Part shown: piece after piece, positions 54,895 to 64,000 of the stretch
How positions within the stretch are numbered: position 1 is the stretch's first letter
How the letters are laid out: every line of letters starts with the position of its first letter
The notes under the pieces: model-generated
The model's database searches: none
The model's input: only the letters and a program-made list of their open reading frames with translations
What the model was told of the DNA's origin: nothing
NCBI RefSeq assembly: GCF_016937515.1
Contig: NZ_JAFHKM010000002.1
Location: 2,103,001-2,167,000 of the forward strand
Length of the DNA: 64,000 nucleotides
Source: Cohnella algarum
GTDB taxonomy: Bacteria > Bacillota > Bacilli > Paenibacillales > Paenibacillaceae
Direction of reading: 5' to 3'
Program-made: the position numbers and the translations under genes

Positions 54895-55425
54895 ATGACA
54901 CAAAAAGACGTAAATACACCAAATCTTCCGAGTAAACGGCAAGTAGACGAAGCGATTAGAGAAAATCCCCGGCTTGTCGATCAAAATCAGGTAAAGGCTA
55001 TTGTACAACAATCCCTTTCTCAGCTTTCATCCATTGAGCACCGACTGGATCAGCTCGAAAATCAGGGAGTGATCGGGCGTGTCATTGGCTCTATAACCGG
55101 TTCCACGAATAAGGAAATGATCGCTCTCATGAGAGACTTGACGCAGGCCCAGCAGACGACGATCAAGCTTGTCCTGACGTTGGCCATCTACCACGCCCAA
55201 AACGTTACCGTCATGGATGAAATCTTGGGCGAGTTGGACAAGGCTAAAGGCTTACATACCCGGACAGCATCGCACATCGAATTCCTCTATGATCAAGTGC
55301 AGATGATTCGAGACACGCACCGACCAAAGAATAAGCAGTTGGCCGGAAGGCTGGCTATGTTGGCCGCAGGATTTCTCGTAGCGGTGTCCGTGATGACATA
55401 TCTGTTTTGGAACCAATTCCTTTAA
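54895..55425 (+). CDS. Tail-anchored coiled-coil protein
   Basis: This 176-residue protein is helical (VKAIVQQSLSQLSSIEHRLD, EILGELDKAKGLHTRTASHI) and ends in a single hydrophobic anchor (LAMLAAGFLVAVSVMTYLFW). Its start is 3 bases after the preceding stop, so it is cotranslated with the nuclease-candidate gene and probably meets it at the membrane. The family is not recognised. Confidence 0.7.
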   Translation: MTQKDVNTPNLPSKRQVDEAIRENPRLVDQNQVKAIVQQSLSQLSSIEHRLDQLENQGVIGRVIGSITGSTNKEMIALMRDLTQAQQTTIKLVLTLAIYHAQNVTVMDEILGELDKAKGLHTRTASHIEFLYDQVQMIRDTHRPKNKQLAGRLAMLAAGFLVAVSVMTYLFWNQFL

Positions 55426-55463
55426 GTTGTCCCGTTTGATTAAACAGCCGAGGAGATGAAAAC

Positions 55464-56267
55464 GTGTTTTGCACGAATTGCGGACACAAGTATCTTGAAG
55501 ATGAAAACTTCTGTGCTCAATGCGGAAAACCTGTAAACCGGGGTAATATATCCGGGAATGATCAACCGCAGAGCATGCGTCAACGTCAAGAAGTACCAAG
55601 GAAAAGGGTCCGATTCATTATTTCGGTTGCAGTATGCAGTCTGCTGATGACGGTCGGACTGACAGCAGGCATGTTTTACATTGCGGATAAAATTGAGCCA
55701 TCCAAGCCGCCTTTACGGCCAATTGTAACGAGCGGCGAGACTTCAACCAAACCATGGGAAAACTTGGTGCCGGCAGAAGTATCGTATAAGGATAAATTCG
55801 ACAGTGCAGATGAATTGACCCAAGCGGCATTCCAAAACAATAGCAATGATGTCGCTAATTTATTGGCCGACGGAGCCGACCCTACTCAATCCAATGCCAT
55901 ATTAGTGGCTGCCGGAAACAAAAATATGAAAATCATGGAGCTTCTATTGAAACACGGAGCCAATCCCAACTACATGAGAGCAGGAAAAACGGCTTTGAAT
56001 TACGCTGTAGAAAATGATGATATTGAAATGGCCAAGTTTCTCCTGGATTCGGGTGCCGATCCAAATGTAAGTACTGAATCGGCGATATGGAAAGCAGTGG
56101 AAAAAGCTTCAACCAAAATGGTCAAAATATTGCTGGACTATGGTGCCGATCCGAATCGAACTATCGTCAACAATAAATATTTGCTACAATTCGCCAAGGA
56201 ATCTGGACTGACAGAGATAGCTGACTTGTTAAAAAATGCTGGAGCAAAAGAGAGCAAACGGGGTTAG
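55464..56267 (+). CDS. Zinc-ribbon, membrane and ankyrin-repeat protein
   Basis: The 267-residue protein has an N-terminal double CxxC zinc ribbon (MFCTNCGHKYLEDENFCAQCG), one membrane helix (FIISVAVCSLLMTVGLTAGM) and ~140 residues of ankyrin repeats outside (NDVANLLADGADPTQSN, KIMELLLKHGANPNYM, MAKFLLDSGADPNVS, KILLDYGADPNRT). GAGGAG precedes the start, taken as the ATG-less GTG/TTG region at 55464 within this gene's frame. It is the third gene of the cassette and ends at a terminator. Ankyrin repeats suggest protein binding. Confidence 0.8.
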   Translation: MFCTNCGHKYLEDENFCAQCGKPVNRGNISGNDQPQSMRQRQEVPRKRVRFIISVAVCSLLMTVGLTAGMFYIADKIEPSKPPLRPIVTSGETSTKPWENLVPAEVSYKDKFDSADELTQAAFQNNSNDVANLLADGADPTQSNAILVAAGNKNMKIMELLLKHGANPNYMRAGKTALNYAVENDDIEMAKFLLDSGADPNVSTESAIWKAVEKASTKMVKILLDYGADPNRTIVNNKYLLQFAKESGLTEIADLLKNAGAKESKRG

Positions 56268-56302
56268 ATATACGATAAATATGGCTGGGTTTTACATTAC
56301 GG

Positions 56303-56327
56303 GCTGAACTTGATGGTTCGGCTTTTT
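56303..56327 (+). terminator. Terminator after the ankyrin gene
   Basis: GCTGAAC (56303-56309) pairs with GTTCGGC (56316-56322), allowing one G-T pair, followed by five T residues. Confidence 0.75.
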
Positions 56328-56633
56328 CTGTGTTACGTTACAATTCATCAAGATTAACGATATATAGAATATTGATTAGCCGACAGTAACCATTCATCGA
56401 TTGATTTTGTGGACTTTTGGCTTGTTTCATTGGGATTCTTGCCCTGAGTAAGGCGGTGCTGAGGCCGAAACATCCATTTTTTCAAGTTTACCACCCAATT
56501 CACGTTACAAAAGTCATCATCGAACAATATATTTCCTCAAATAGGAAATCAGAACTACTTCAAACAAGGAATTTCAGCGGGGGATGTCGAATAGGAAAAG
56601 TTGCGTGGTTTCGGACGGAACAAGAGGTGAACT
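56328..56633. other. Promoter-containing gap before the helicase operon
   Basis: No gene is seen; one short open frame here lacks a ribosome binding site. The stretch holds A/T-rich sequence (ATATATAGAATATTG) and leads to AGAGGTG before the helicase ATG, so it should include the promoter of the type III operon. I could not pick a reliable -35/-10 pair. Confidence 0.4.
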
Positions 56634-59600
56634 ATGGAAATCATTAATAATATCGACAATCTTCTCGGCGAAAATTTGAAACTTGAGGTTCGCAAAGGCA
56701 GCAAAGTATCGATTGCTGCATCGTGCTTTTCCATTTATGCATATGAAGCCTTAATGAAAGAACTGAATCAGGTGGAAGAAGTCCGGTTCATTTTCACCTC
56801 CCCCACTTTTATTGCGGATAGCATAAAAAAGGAGAAGCGGGAATTTTACATCCCGAAACGGAACCGGGAAAAAAGCTTGTATGGCACCGAATTTGAAATC
56901 CGGCTCAAAAACGAATTGACGCTCAAAGCAATTGCAAAAGAATGCAGCGACTGGATTCGCAAGAAAGTCACGTTCAAATCGAACCGTACTTCAGGTTCAA
57001 TGCAAGGCATGCTGAATGTGCAGACTGCAAACGAGCCGATCACCTATATGCCGATCGATGGCTTTACGACCGTTGATCTTGGTTATGAAAAGGGCAATGC
57101 ACTCTCCAAGATGGTGAACAAGTTCACGGAAGCTCCATTTACCAATATGTATTTCGATCTGTTCGATCAGGTATGGAATGACAAAAGCAAGCTTGAAGAT
57201 GTCACGAACCAAGTTGTGGAGCATATTTCATCGGTGTATAAAGAGAACTCTCCGGAGTTCATCTACTATGTCATTTTGTACAATATTTTCAACGAGTTCC
57301 TATCGGACATCACAGAAGACATATTGCCCAACGAAGCAACTGGATTCAAAGAGACGGAAATCTGGAAACGTCTCTATCACTTCCAGAAAGACGCGGTTCT
57401 TGGTGCGATTAATAAACTGGAAAAATACAATGGATGCATCCTGGCAGACAGCGTCGGTCTGGGAAAAACATTTACGGCTCTTGGTATCATTAAATACTAT
57501 GAACTTCGCAACAAATCCGTGTTGTTGCTATGTCCCAAGAAGCTCGGCGACAACTGGCTTACATATAAACAGAACGTGACCAACAACATCCTGTATGCCG
57601 ACCGTTTCCGCTATGATGTACTCTACCATACGGACATATCGCGGGAAAGAGGCAAATCAAACGATATCCCGCTTGACCGATTGAATTGGGGCAATTACGA
57701 TCTGCTCGTCATTGATGAGTCACATAACTTCCGTAACAACGAAGCCAAGAAAGATAAAGAGACGCGGTATCAGAAGCTGATGCGGAAAGTGCTGAAAAGC
57801 GGCGTGAAAACGAAAGTGCTCATGCTCTCCGCTACTCCGGTGAACAACAAGTTCATGGATCTTCGCAACCAGCTTGCCTTGGCTTATGAAGGAAATCCAG
57901 AGGAAATCAACAGCAAGTTGGGGACGGAGCGGGGGATCAACGACATCTTCAAACGAGCCCAGTCCGCGTTTAACCAGTGGTCTAAGATGGATGTTGCTGA
58001 GCGGACAACGGAGACGCTTCTTGGTATGCTCGACTTCGACTTTTTTGAGCTGCTGGACAGCTTGACGATCGCCCGATCACGCAAGCATATCCAGAAGTAT
58101 TACAAAGCAGAGGAGATCGGCGAGTTCCCAAGGAGGCTACCGCCTCTCTCCAAGTTTTGCGATTTGACCGACAGGACCGATGTGATCGGGTATAATGATA
58201 TTTTTATAGAGTTGTCCAGAATCAATCTCGGCATCTATGCACCATTCAAATACATTCAGCCGAGCCGATTGCGTTTCTATGAAGAGTTGTATGACACCAG
58301 CGTAAGGGGCGGGAGCGGGAACTTCAGGCAGATGGATCGTGAAGGAAGCTTGCAGCTCTTGATGCGTATTAACCTGCTGAAACGCCTGGAAAGTTCGGTG
58401 GAGTCGTTCCGATTGACCCTTTCCAAGATTGTCTCCAAACTCGATCAGACGCTTCAGCAAATCGAAGCGTTTGAGAGAAGCGGGAAATCCGACGCTGTAG
58501 GCTATACCGATATTGAGGATGCCAATCTTGACGATGACGATTGGCTGGACGATGATTTCAGCATCGGGGATACGATCAAGATCAATTTGTCCGATATGGA
58601 TGTTCTTCGTTGGAAAGAAGATTTGACGAATGACCGCAACATTCTTTCCGCCTTGCTGACCGAAATGCAGAAAGTAACGCCTGAACACGATGCGAAGCTA
58701 AACACATTAAAGCAGGTTATTGATCATAAAATCAATCATCCGATCAATCCCGGCAACCGCAAAGTCATCATTTTCAGTGCGTTCACGGATACCGCGGCGT
58801 ACTTGTACACACATTTATCTGCGTACATGAAGGCGAAGTACAATATCGATACGGCAAAAATTGTCGGCAGCGATGAGAACAAAAACACCGCAGGTTTGCG
58901 GAATGTTATCAGCACATTGCTCACTTGCTTCTCGCCTCGATCCAAGGAAAAGCATTTGACCATGCCCGATGTCAAAGGCGAGATTGACCTGCTCATTGCT
59001 TCCGATTGTATTTCTGAGGGTCAAAACTTGCAAGATTGTGACTATCTGATCAATTATGATATTCACTGGAACCCAGTGAGGATTATTCAACGATTTGGCC
59101 GAATAGACAGGATCGGTTCGCAGAACAAAGAAATTCAATTGGTGAATTTCTGGCCCAACATGACGCTGGATGAATACATTCAGTTAAAAGAACGGGTCGA
59201 GAATCGCATGGTCATCATGGACATGACAGCAACCGGCGATGATAACGTTCTGTTCAATCAATCCAGCGATCTGGAGTATCGGAAACAACAGCTTCAGCGA
59301 TTACAGAAGGAAGTCGTCGATCTCGACGATATGAACACAGGTGTCTCCATCACCGATTTGGGGCTTAACGATTTCCGCATGGATTTGGTGAACTATGTCA
59401 AGGAGAACGGAGAACTTGATACCGTTCCGAGCGGACTGCATGCGGTTGTGGCTGCTGACGAAGAGAAGGGAGCAAAGCCCGGCGTCATCTTTGTTCTTCG
59501 CAACGTCAATGAGGAACTGAATCCCGACAAGCAGAACCGGCTACATCCCTTCTATCTCGTCTACATGAGCGAAGATGGTGAAGTCGTCACCAATCATATG

Positions 59601-59888
59601 GATGTCAAAAAGACATTGGATATCCTGCGAGCTCTATGCAGAGGGCAATCCGAACCAATGATGGAGGCTTGCCGCAGCTTCAACCAAGCGACGAAAGACG
59701 GCAAAAAGATGGACATGTATTCCATGTTGTTGGAAGAAACGATTCGCTCGATTGTTCAGGTGAAAGAAGAAAACGATCTGGATAGCTTGTTCTCTTCGGG
59801 AGGTACGACAGCATTGATTGACTCGATTAAGGGGCTTGAGGACTTTGAACTCCTCACCTTTGTCGTCATCAGGCAGGTGCATGCATGA
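56634..59888 (+). CDS. SNF2-type helicase of the type III restriction operon
   Basis: The 1,084-residue protein has an N-terminal PLD-like fold (KVSIAASCFSIYAYEALMKE, VRFIFTSPTF) without a visible HxK motif. SF2/SNF2 motifs follow: ILADSVGLGKTFTALGI (Walker A), LLVIDESHNFRNN (motif II), VLMLSATPVNNKF (III), ISEGQNLQDCDYLINYD (V) and IIQRFGRIDRIGSQ (VI). A C-terminal coiled and acidic region completes it. AGAGGTG precedes the ATG. Its stop overlaps the DUF4391-type gene, so it is translated with the restriction genes and probably moves on or remodels DNA for them. Confidence 0.93.
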   Translation: MEIINNIDNLLGENLKLEVRKGSKVSIAASCFSIYAYEALMKELNQVEEVRFIFTSPTFIADSIKKEKREFYIPKRNREKSLYGTEFEIRLKNELTLKAIAKECSDWIRKKVTFKSNRTSGSMQGMLNVQTANEPITYMPIDGFTTVDLGYEKGNALSKMVNKFTEAPFTNMYFDLFDQVWNDKSKLEDVTNQVVEHISSVYKENSPEFIYYVILYNIFNEFLSDITEDILPNEATGFKETEIWKRLYHFQKDAVLGAINKLEKYNGCILADSVGLGKTFTALGIIKYYELRNKSVLLLCPKKLGDNWLTYKQNVTNNILYADRFRYDVLYHTDISRERGKSNDIPLDRLNWGNYDLLVIDESHNFRNNEAKKDKETRYQKLMRKVLKSGVKTKVLMLSATPVNNKFMDLRNQLALAYEGNPEEINSKLGTERGINDIFKRAQSAFNQWSKMDVAERTTETLLGMLDFDFFELLDSLTIARSRKHIQKYYKAEEIGEFPRRLPPLSKFCDLTDRTDVIGYNDIFIELSRINLGIYAPFKYIQPSRLRFYEELYDTSVRGGSGNFRQMDREGSLQLLMRINLLKRLESSVESFRLTLSKIVSKLDQTLQQIEAFERSGKSDAVGYTDIEDANLDDDDWLDDDFSIGDTIKINLSDMDVLRWKEDLTNDRNILSALLTEMQKVTPEHDAKLNTLKQVIDHKINHPINPGNRKVIIFSAFTDTAAYLYTHLSAYMKAKYNIDTAKIVGSDENKNTAGLRNVISTLLTCFSPRSKEKHLTMPDVKGEIDLLIASDCISEGQNLQDCDYLINYDIHWNPVRIIQRFGRIDRIGSQNKEIQLVNFWPNMTLDEYIQLKERVENRMVIMDMTATGDDNVLFNQSSDLEYRKQQLQRLQKEVVDLDDMNTGVSITDLGLNDFRMDLVNYVKENGELDTVPSGLHAVVAADEEKGAKPGVIFVLRNVNEELNPDKQNRLHPFYLVYMSEDGEVVTNHMDVKKTLDILRALCRGQSEPMMEACRSFNQATKDGKKMDMYSMLLEETIRSIVQVKEENDLDSLFSSGGTTALIDSIKGLEDFELLTFVVIRQVHA

Positions 59889-60544
59889 TGTTTCAATTGC
59901 CTTCAAGCACGCTTGTAAACCGTAAAATTCCGAAAAGCAAATTTTATGAGAAGTTGCAAGCAAATCATCACCTCAAAGAACTGTTTACTGAACAAGTCGA
60001 ATCGATCATCTGGAAGCACAAGCTCTCCAAAGACACGATTCGACTTGAACCGAAAGAAGATATTGAAGAATTTCAGATATTCGAGATTCATTTGAAGGAG
60101 CAAACATACTCCCTTGACTTGCTGCGGAGTATAGATAAGGCGATCCCTTATCCCATTCTGCATGTTTTGATATATGATGGTCAGGCCAAGCTCGCCATCG
60201 CATATAAAGAGCGAAATCAGACCGACGACAATCGGTCTGTCATTCGTTCCTACCATGAGACGGACTGGCAGCCGGTGAAGAGTATCGAGCTGAACATCTT
60301 TCAAGGACTTGATCTGAAGGCTGTTTACGAGAACATCATCCGTCAACTGCTTCCCATTAAGATGAAGCCGGAAATTGAACTTTCAGCGGTTTTGGAGCGA
60401 CAAGCCCATATTGATAAGCTTACGCAAGAATGCCAACGGCTAGAGTCCAAACTGCGGGCTGAAAAACAATTCAACAAGAAGGTTGAATTGAACATGGAAC
60501 TACAACGGAAACGAAAAGAACTGAAACAACTACTCGATGAGTAA
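59885..60544 (+). CDS. DUF4391-like protein
   Basis: This 219-residue protein has a beta-rich core (QIFEIHLKEQTYSLDLLRSI, YPILHVLIYDGQAKLAIAYK) and a Lys/Glu coiled coil at the C-terminus (LTQECQRLESKLRAEKQFNK). From memory it fits DUF4391, a family that travels with this helicase and type III Mod/Res genes. It overlaps the helicase stop by 4 bases and ends 14 bases before mod. Its function is unknown. Confidence 0.8.
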   Translation: MMFQLPSSTLVNRKIPKSKFYEKLQANHHLKELFTEQVESIIWKHKLSKDTIRLEPKEDIEEFQIFEIHLKEQTYSLDLLRSIDKAIPYPILHVLIYDGQAKLAIAYKERNQTDDNRSVIRSYHETDWQPVKSIELNIFQGLDLKAVYENIIRQLLPIKMKPEIELSAVLERQAHIDKLTQECQRLESKLRAEKQFNKKVELNMELQRKRKELKQLLDE

Positions 60545-60558
60545 TCGGAGGCGTACTT

Positions 60559-62421
60559 ATGAAAAAATTGACGATGAAGTCAGTCGATTTGACTCAAGTC
60601 AATATCGACAAGATTGCAGAGTTGTTCCCCAACGTGATTACCGAAGCCAGAGATGAAAAAGGAAAAATCAAGCGTGCGGTCGATTTTGATTTGTTGAAGC
60701 AGGAACTTTCCGATGTTCTTGTCGAGGGTGAAAAAGAACGATATCAGCTTACTTGGCCTGGAAAAAAACAAGCGATCCTTAATGCGAACACACCTATTGA
60801 CAAAACATTGCGTCCGGTTAAGGAAGATAGCGTTGATTGGGACAACACACAGAATTTGTATATAGAAGGTGACAACCTTGAAGTGTTGAAACTTCTTCAA
60901 GAGTCGTATTTGAATAAGGTAAAAATGATCTATATTGATCCACCATATAATACTGGGAATGACTTTATTTATAAGGATGACTTCAAAGAGCCTACTGAAG
61001 AATATCTAGAAGAGTCGGGTCAGATTGATGAAAACGGAATAAGATTAGTGCCGAATCCAAATTCTAATGGCCGATTCCATAGTGATTGGATGACAATGAT
61101 ATATTCCAGGTTAAAAATAGCAAGAAATTTGTTACGTGATGATGGTGTAATCTTTATTAGTATTGATGACAATGAAGTAGATAATTTAAAAAAGATATGT
61201 GACGATATATTCGGGGCGGATAATTTCATAGAGAAAATCGTATGGAAAAACAAGTATGGATCGGGTGCGTTGACCAAAGGGTTTGCAAATGTCCATGAGT
61301 ATATATTATGTTACTCAAAAAATCCGCTTGTAAATATAGAAGCTCCATTAGATGAAGAGTCAATTAAAGAGTATGAAAAAAATAAGGATTCTAAGTATGA
61401 AACTAGAGGTGGATACATCACTCAACCTTTAGCAACTAACAGTAAAGATGATAGACCGAATCTAGTTTATCCATTGCTTCACAATGGTATAGAAATATGG
61501 CCTGAAAAGCAATGGATCTGGTCAAAAGAGAGGCTTTATAAAGCTTATGAAAATGATGAAATCGTAATTAATTATTCGAATGGAAAATATAGCGTCCGTA
61601 TGAAACAATATTTAAAAGATGAGAATGGGAATGTAAGAAAAGGAAAGCCTGTTTCCATCCTTAATGGGCCTTTTAACCAAGAGGGGACCAAGGAGATAAA
61701 GGAATTATTTGATGGAATCGATCCGTTTGGGTTTCCAAAGCCATCGAAATTAATAGAGTATTTCTTTAGTTTCTCAATAAACAATTTGGATGACAGGGAT
61801 GGTATTTACCTAGACTTTTTTTCGGGATCGGCAACCTCTGCTCATGCTGTAATGAATCTGAATGCGAAGGATGGTGGGAGTAGAAAATATATATTGGTTC
61901 AATTGCCTGAGATAAATAAAACAAATAGTAAATTTGACAATATATGCGAGCTTGGCAAAGAACGCATTCGCCGTGCTGCAAAAAAAATTAAAGAAGAAAC
62001 TGGAGCAGACATCGATTACGGCTTCCGGGTATTCCGCGTGGATTCATCGAACATGAAGGACGTTTACTACACACCGGACAAGCTAAAACAGGGTGACATG
62101 TTCGATCTTGCATCCAATATCAAAGAAGATCGTACCGGGGAAGATTTGCTAATCCAGGTCATGCTGGAACTCGGCCTTGAGCTTTCGTTGCCTATGGAAA
62201 CGAAGCAGCTTGAAGGGAAGATCGTTCATTACGTCGCTGGAAACTCATTAATCGCATGTTTTGAAGACAACGTGCCGGAATCTGTTATTAAACAAATTGC
62301 AGCGGAAAAACCGCTTCGGGTTGTATTCCGCGATAGTTCCTTTGAAGATGATTCCGCACGCATCAATGTAGAAGAATTGTTCAAGATGCTCTCTCCGGGC
62401 ACAGAAATTCAAGTGCTGTAA
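60559..62421 (+). CDS. mod: Type III restriction-modification methyltransferase (Mod)
   Basis: The 620-residue protein is a beta-class adenine methyltransferase: DPPYNTGNDFIYKDDF (residues 127-142) precedes the SAM motif DFFSGSATSAHAV (from ~419), as in type III Mod. The middle (~180-400) is the target recognition domain and is visibly more A/T-rich than its flanks. Mod determines the recognition sequence and is needed for restriction. GGAGG precedes the ATG. It overlaps the start region of res. Confidence 0.95.
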   Translation: MKKLTMKSVDLTQVNIDKIAELFPNVITEARDEKGKIKRAVDFDLLKQELSDVLVEGEKERYQLTWPGKKQAILNANTPIDKTLRPVKEDSVDWDNTQNLYIEGDNLEVLKLLQESYLNKVKMIYIDPPYNTGNDFIYKDDFKEPTEEYLEESGQIDENGIRLVPNPNSNGRFHSDWMTMIYSRLKIARNLLRDDGVIFISIDDNEVDNLKKICDDIFGADNFIEKIVWKNKYGSGALTKGFANVHEYILCYSKNPLVNIEAPLDEESIKEYEKNKDSKYETRGGYITQPLATNSKDDRPNLVYPLLHNGIEIWPEKQWIWSKERLYKAYENDEIVINYSNGKYSVRMKQYLKDENGNVRKGKPVSILNGPFNQEGTKEIKELFDGIDPFGFPKPSKLIEYFFSFSINNLDDRDGIYLDFFSGSATSAHAVMNLNAKDGGSRKYILVQLPEINKTNSKFDNICELGKERIRRAAKKIKEETGADIDYGFRVFRVDSSNMKDVYYTPDKLKQGDMFDLASNIKEDRTGEDLLIQVMLELGLELSLPMETKQLEGKIVHYVAGNSLIACFEDNVPESVIKQIAAEKPLRVVFRDSSFEDDSARINVEELFKMLSPGTEIQVL

Positions 62422-62436
62422 GGTGGTGAGCTCAAA

Positions 62437-64000
62437 TTGAAGATCAAATTCAAACATCAGCAGTTTCAGTTGGACGCCGTAAAAAGTATCGTGGATTGCT
62501 TCGAGGGGCAACCGAATGAGTTGTCCCGATTTACTCTTGACCGAGGCAGAAGACAAAAGCCTGAACAAATGGTCATGGATGATGTCGCGAATGCCGAACA
62601 AGCGAATATCGGTTTCAAGAACAATGCCATTCAATTGATTGATCAGGAAATCTTGAAAAACATTCAAACGGTGCAACGGAAGAACGGTCTGAAAATATCC
62701 GAGAAGCTTGAGAACAAATATAATCTGACGATCGAAATGGAAACCGGGACAGGCAAAACCTATACGTACATCCGTACAATGTTCGAACTGTACCAAAAGT
62801 ACGGATGGAGCAAATTTATTGTCGTTGTTCCTTCTATCGCTATTCGTGAAGGTGTGCTCAAGACGTTCCAGATCACGGAAGATCACTTTATGTCCGAATA
62901 CGGGACGAAGGCACGATACTTTGTGTATAACTCAAAGCAATTGCACCATATCGAGAAATTTGCCAGCGACGCCGGGATCAATGTTATGATCATCAACTCG
63001 CAAGCCTTTAATGCGAGAGGGAAAGATGCAAGACGGATTTATATGGAATTGGATGACTTCAACAGCCGCAAACCGATTGACGTACTGGCGAGCACACATC
63101 CGATTCTGATCATCGACGAGCCACAATCCGTCGAAGGTAAGAAAACGAAAGAATCGCTGAAGGCTTTCAATCCGCTTTTTACGCTACGTTATTCGGCGAC
63201 GCATCGTGAAGATTACAACAAAGTGTACCGGCTCGACGCTTTGGATGCATACAACAAAAAGCTGGTGAAAAAGATCAGCGTGAAGGGGATTTCGGCCAAA
63301 GGAACAAGCGGCACGGACAGCTATCTGTATCTGGAAGGCATCGATGTGAGCACGAAGCAGGCTCCGGTTGCCCGGCTGGAATTCGAAGTGAAGACAAAAA
63401 CGGGTCTTGCCAGAAAGACGCATAAAATCAGACAAAATGATGATATATACCAATTATCCGGTGAGCTTGAGCAGTACAAGGGATATAAAGTGTCCGAAAT
63501 TAATGGACAAAATAACAGCATTAGCTTTATAAACGGCGTAACTTTATACGCTGGTGACGTACAGGGGGATGTAGGAGAACTGCATTTCCGCCGTATTCAG
63601 ATTCGGGAAACGATCAAGTCCCATTTTGAAAAAGAACGTGCGTTGTTTCATCAAGGGATTAAAGTATTATCGCTCTTTTTCATCGATGAAGTGGCGAAAT
63701 ACCGGCAATATGACAAAGATGGTTCGGAATTAAATGGCATCTATGCAGATATGTTTGAGGAAGAATACACGACCTTGCTCAATGAGCAATTGTCGCTGTT
63801 TGCCGATGATCCATACATTCAGTATTTGAATCGGATACAGGTGAAAGAAACGCATAAGGGTTATTTCTCGATCGATAAGAAAAGCAACCGTTATGTCGAT
63901 CCGAAGGTATCGGCTAGAGAGACCGACTCCGATGATGCAGATGCGTATGACCTGATTATGCGGGATAAAGAACGATTGCTAAGTTTTGCGGAACCAACCC
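62437..64000 (+). CDS. res: Type III restriction subunit (Res), 5' part
   Basis: A long open frame starts at the TTG at 62437 behind AGGTGG (62421-62426) and runs off the window. It encodes KIKFKHQQFQLDAVKSIVDC at the start, Walker A EMETGTGKTYTYIRTMFEL, ILIIDEPQSVEG (motif II) and TLRYSATHREDYN (motif III), the type III Res SF2 helicase. The nuclease (PD-(D/E)XK) domain lies beyond the window. The unusual TTG start and the missing end make it easy to overlook. It follows mod by 15 bases. Confidence 0.93.
   Translation, partial: MKIKFKHQQFQLDAVKSIVDCFEGQPNELSRFTLDRGRRQKPEQMVMDDVANAEQANIGFKNNAIQLIDQEILKNIQTVQRKNGLKISEKLENKYNLTIEMETGTGKTYTYIRTMFELYQKYGWSKFIVVVPSIAIREGVLKTFQITEDHFMSEYGTKARYFVYNSKQLHHIEKFASDAGINVMIINSQAFNARGKDARRIYMELDDFNSRKPIDVLASTHPILIIDEPQSVEGKKTKESLKAFNPLFTLRYSATHREDYNKVYRLDALDAYNKKLVKKISVKGISAKGTSGTDSYLYLEGIDVSTKQAPVARLEFEVKTKTGLARKTHKIRQNDDIYQLSGELEQYKGYKVSEINGQNNSISFINGVTLYAGDVQGDVGELHFRRIQIRETIKSHFEKERALFHQGIKVLSLFFIDEVAKYRQYDKDGSELNGIYADMFEEEYTTLLNEQLSLFADDPYIQYLNRIQVKETHKGYFSIDKKSNRYVDPKVSARETDSDDADAYDLIMRDKERLLSFAEPT

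Overview
The window looks like a member of the Paenibacillaceae (Paenibacillus/Cohnella-like, low-GC Gram-positive phylum). Supporting signs are strong AGGAGG-type ribosome binding sites, S-layer-homology (SLH) surface proteins, a Bacillales-type tmRNA, a YhaM-like exoribonuclease remnant and many Bacillales IS families. The left 6 kb is GC-rich and looks like chromosomal backbone. Almost everything to its right is accessory DNA.

Layout. (1) 1-5.4 kb: an ECF-type transporter operon (putative S component, double ATPase, T component) with a PHP phosphoesterase, divergent from an RpiR-type regulator. (2) 5.8-6.2 kb: ssrA (tmRNA). Its last 19 bases recur at 24.95 kb (one mismatch), 42.93 kb and 43.14 kb, which marks serial integration at the ssrA 3' end. 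(3) 6.2-25 kb: an insertion-riddled island. A large DUF4011/SF1 helicase/Vsr-like nuclease/DUF3320 gene and a small coiled-coil gene downstream of it have been split by an IS21 element and a 3,519-bp DDE/AAA transposon, and the helicase has a frameshift in its P-loop. Next come an IS66 remnant, an IS1182 remnant containing an IS3 element, and an IS5-type element. (4) 25-43 kb: a P-loop ATPase gene split by IS630, a PfpI/HxlR pair, a second inverted copy of the 3,519-bp transposon (itself hit by an IS256 element), a truncated LysM gene, a two-component system, an SLH surface protein, a decayed yhaM and a group IIC intron behind a terminator hairpin. (5) 43-50 kb: a large serine recombinase with a chimeric tail, an XRE regulator, a Rep-like protein with strong inverted repeats on both sides, RadC and several small genes. 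This looks like an integrative element with its own replication or transfer functions. (6) 51-56 kb: an XRE regulator divergent from an SLH/beta-propeller protein, then three unfamiliar genes: zinc ribbon/nuclease-like/membrane, tail-anchored, and zinc ribbon/TM/ankyrin. (7) 56.6 kb to the end: a defence operon with an SNF2-type helicase, a DUF4391 protein, a type III Mod methyltransferase and a type III Res subunit that runs off the window.

How it fits together. The ssrA 3' end is an integration hot spot where defence and mobility modules have piled up. The older modules (DUF4011 helicase, P-loop ATPase, UvrD-like fragment) are broken by transposons, while the type III restriction operon at the right looks intact. 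All assignments rest on reading motifs and repeats in the sequence. Family names come from memory and no database search was run.
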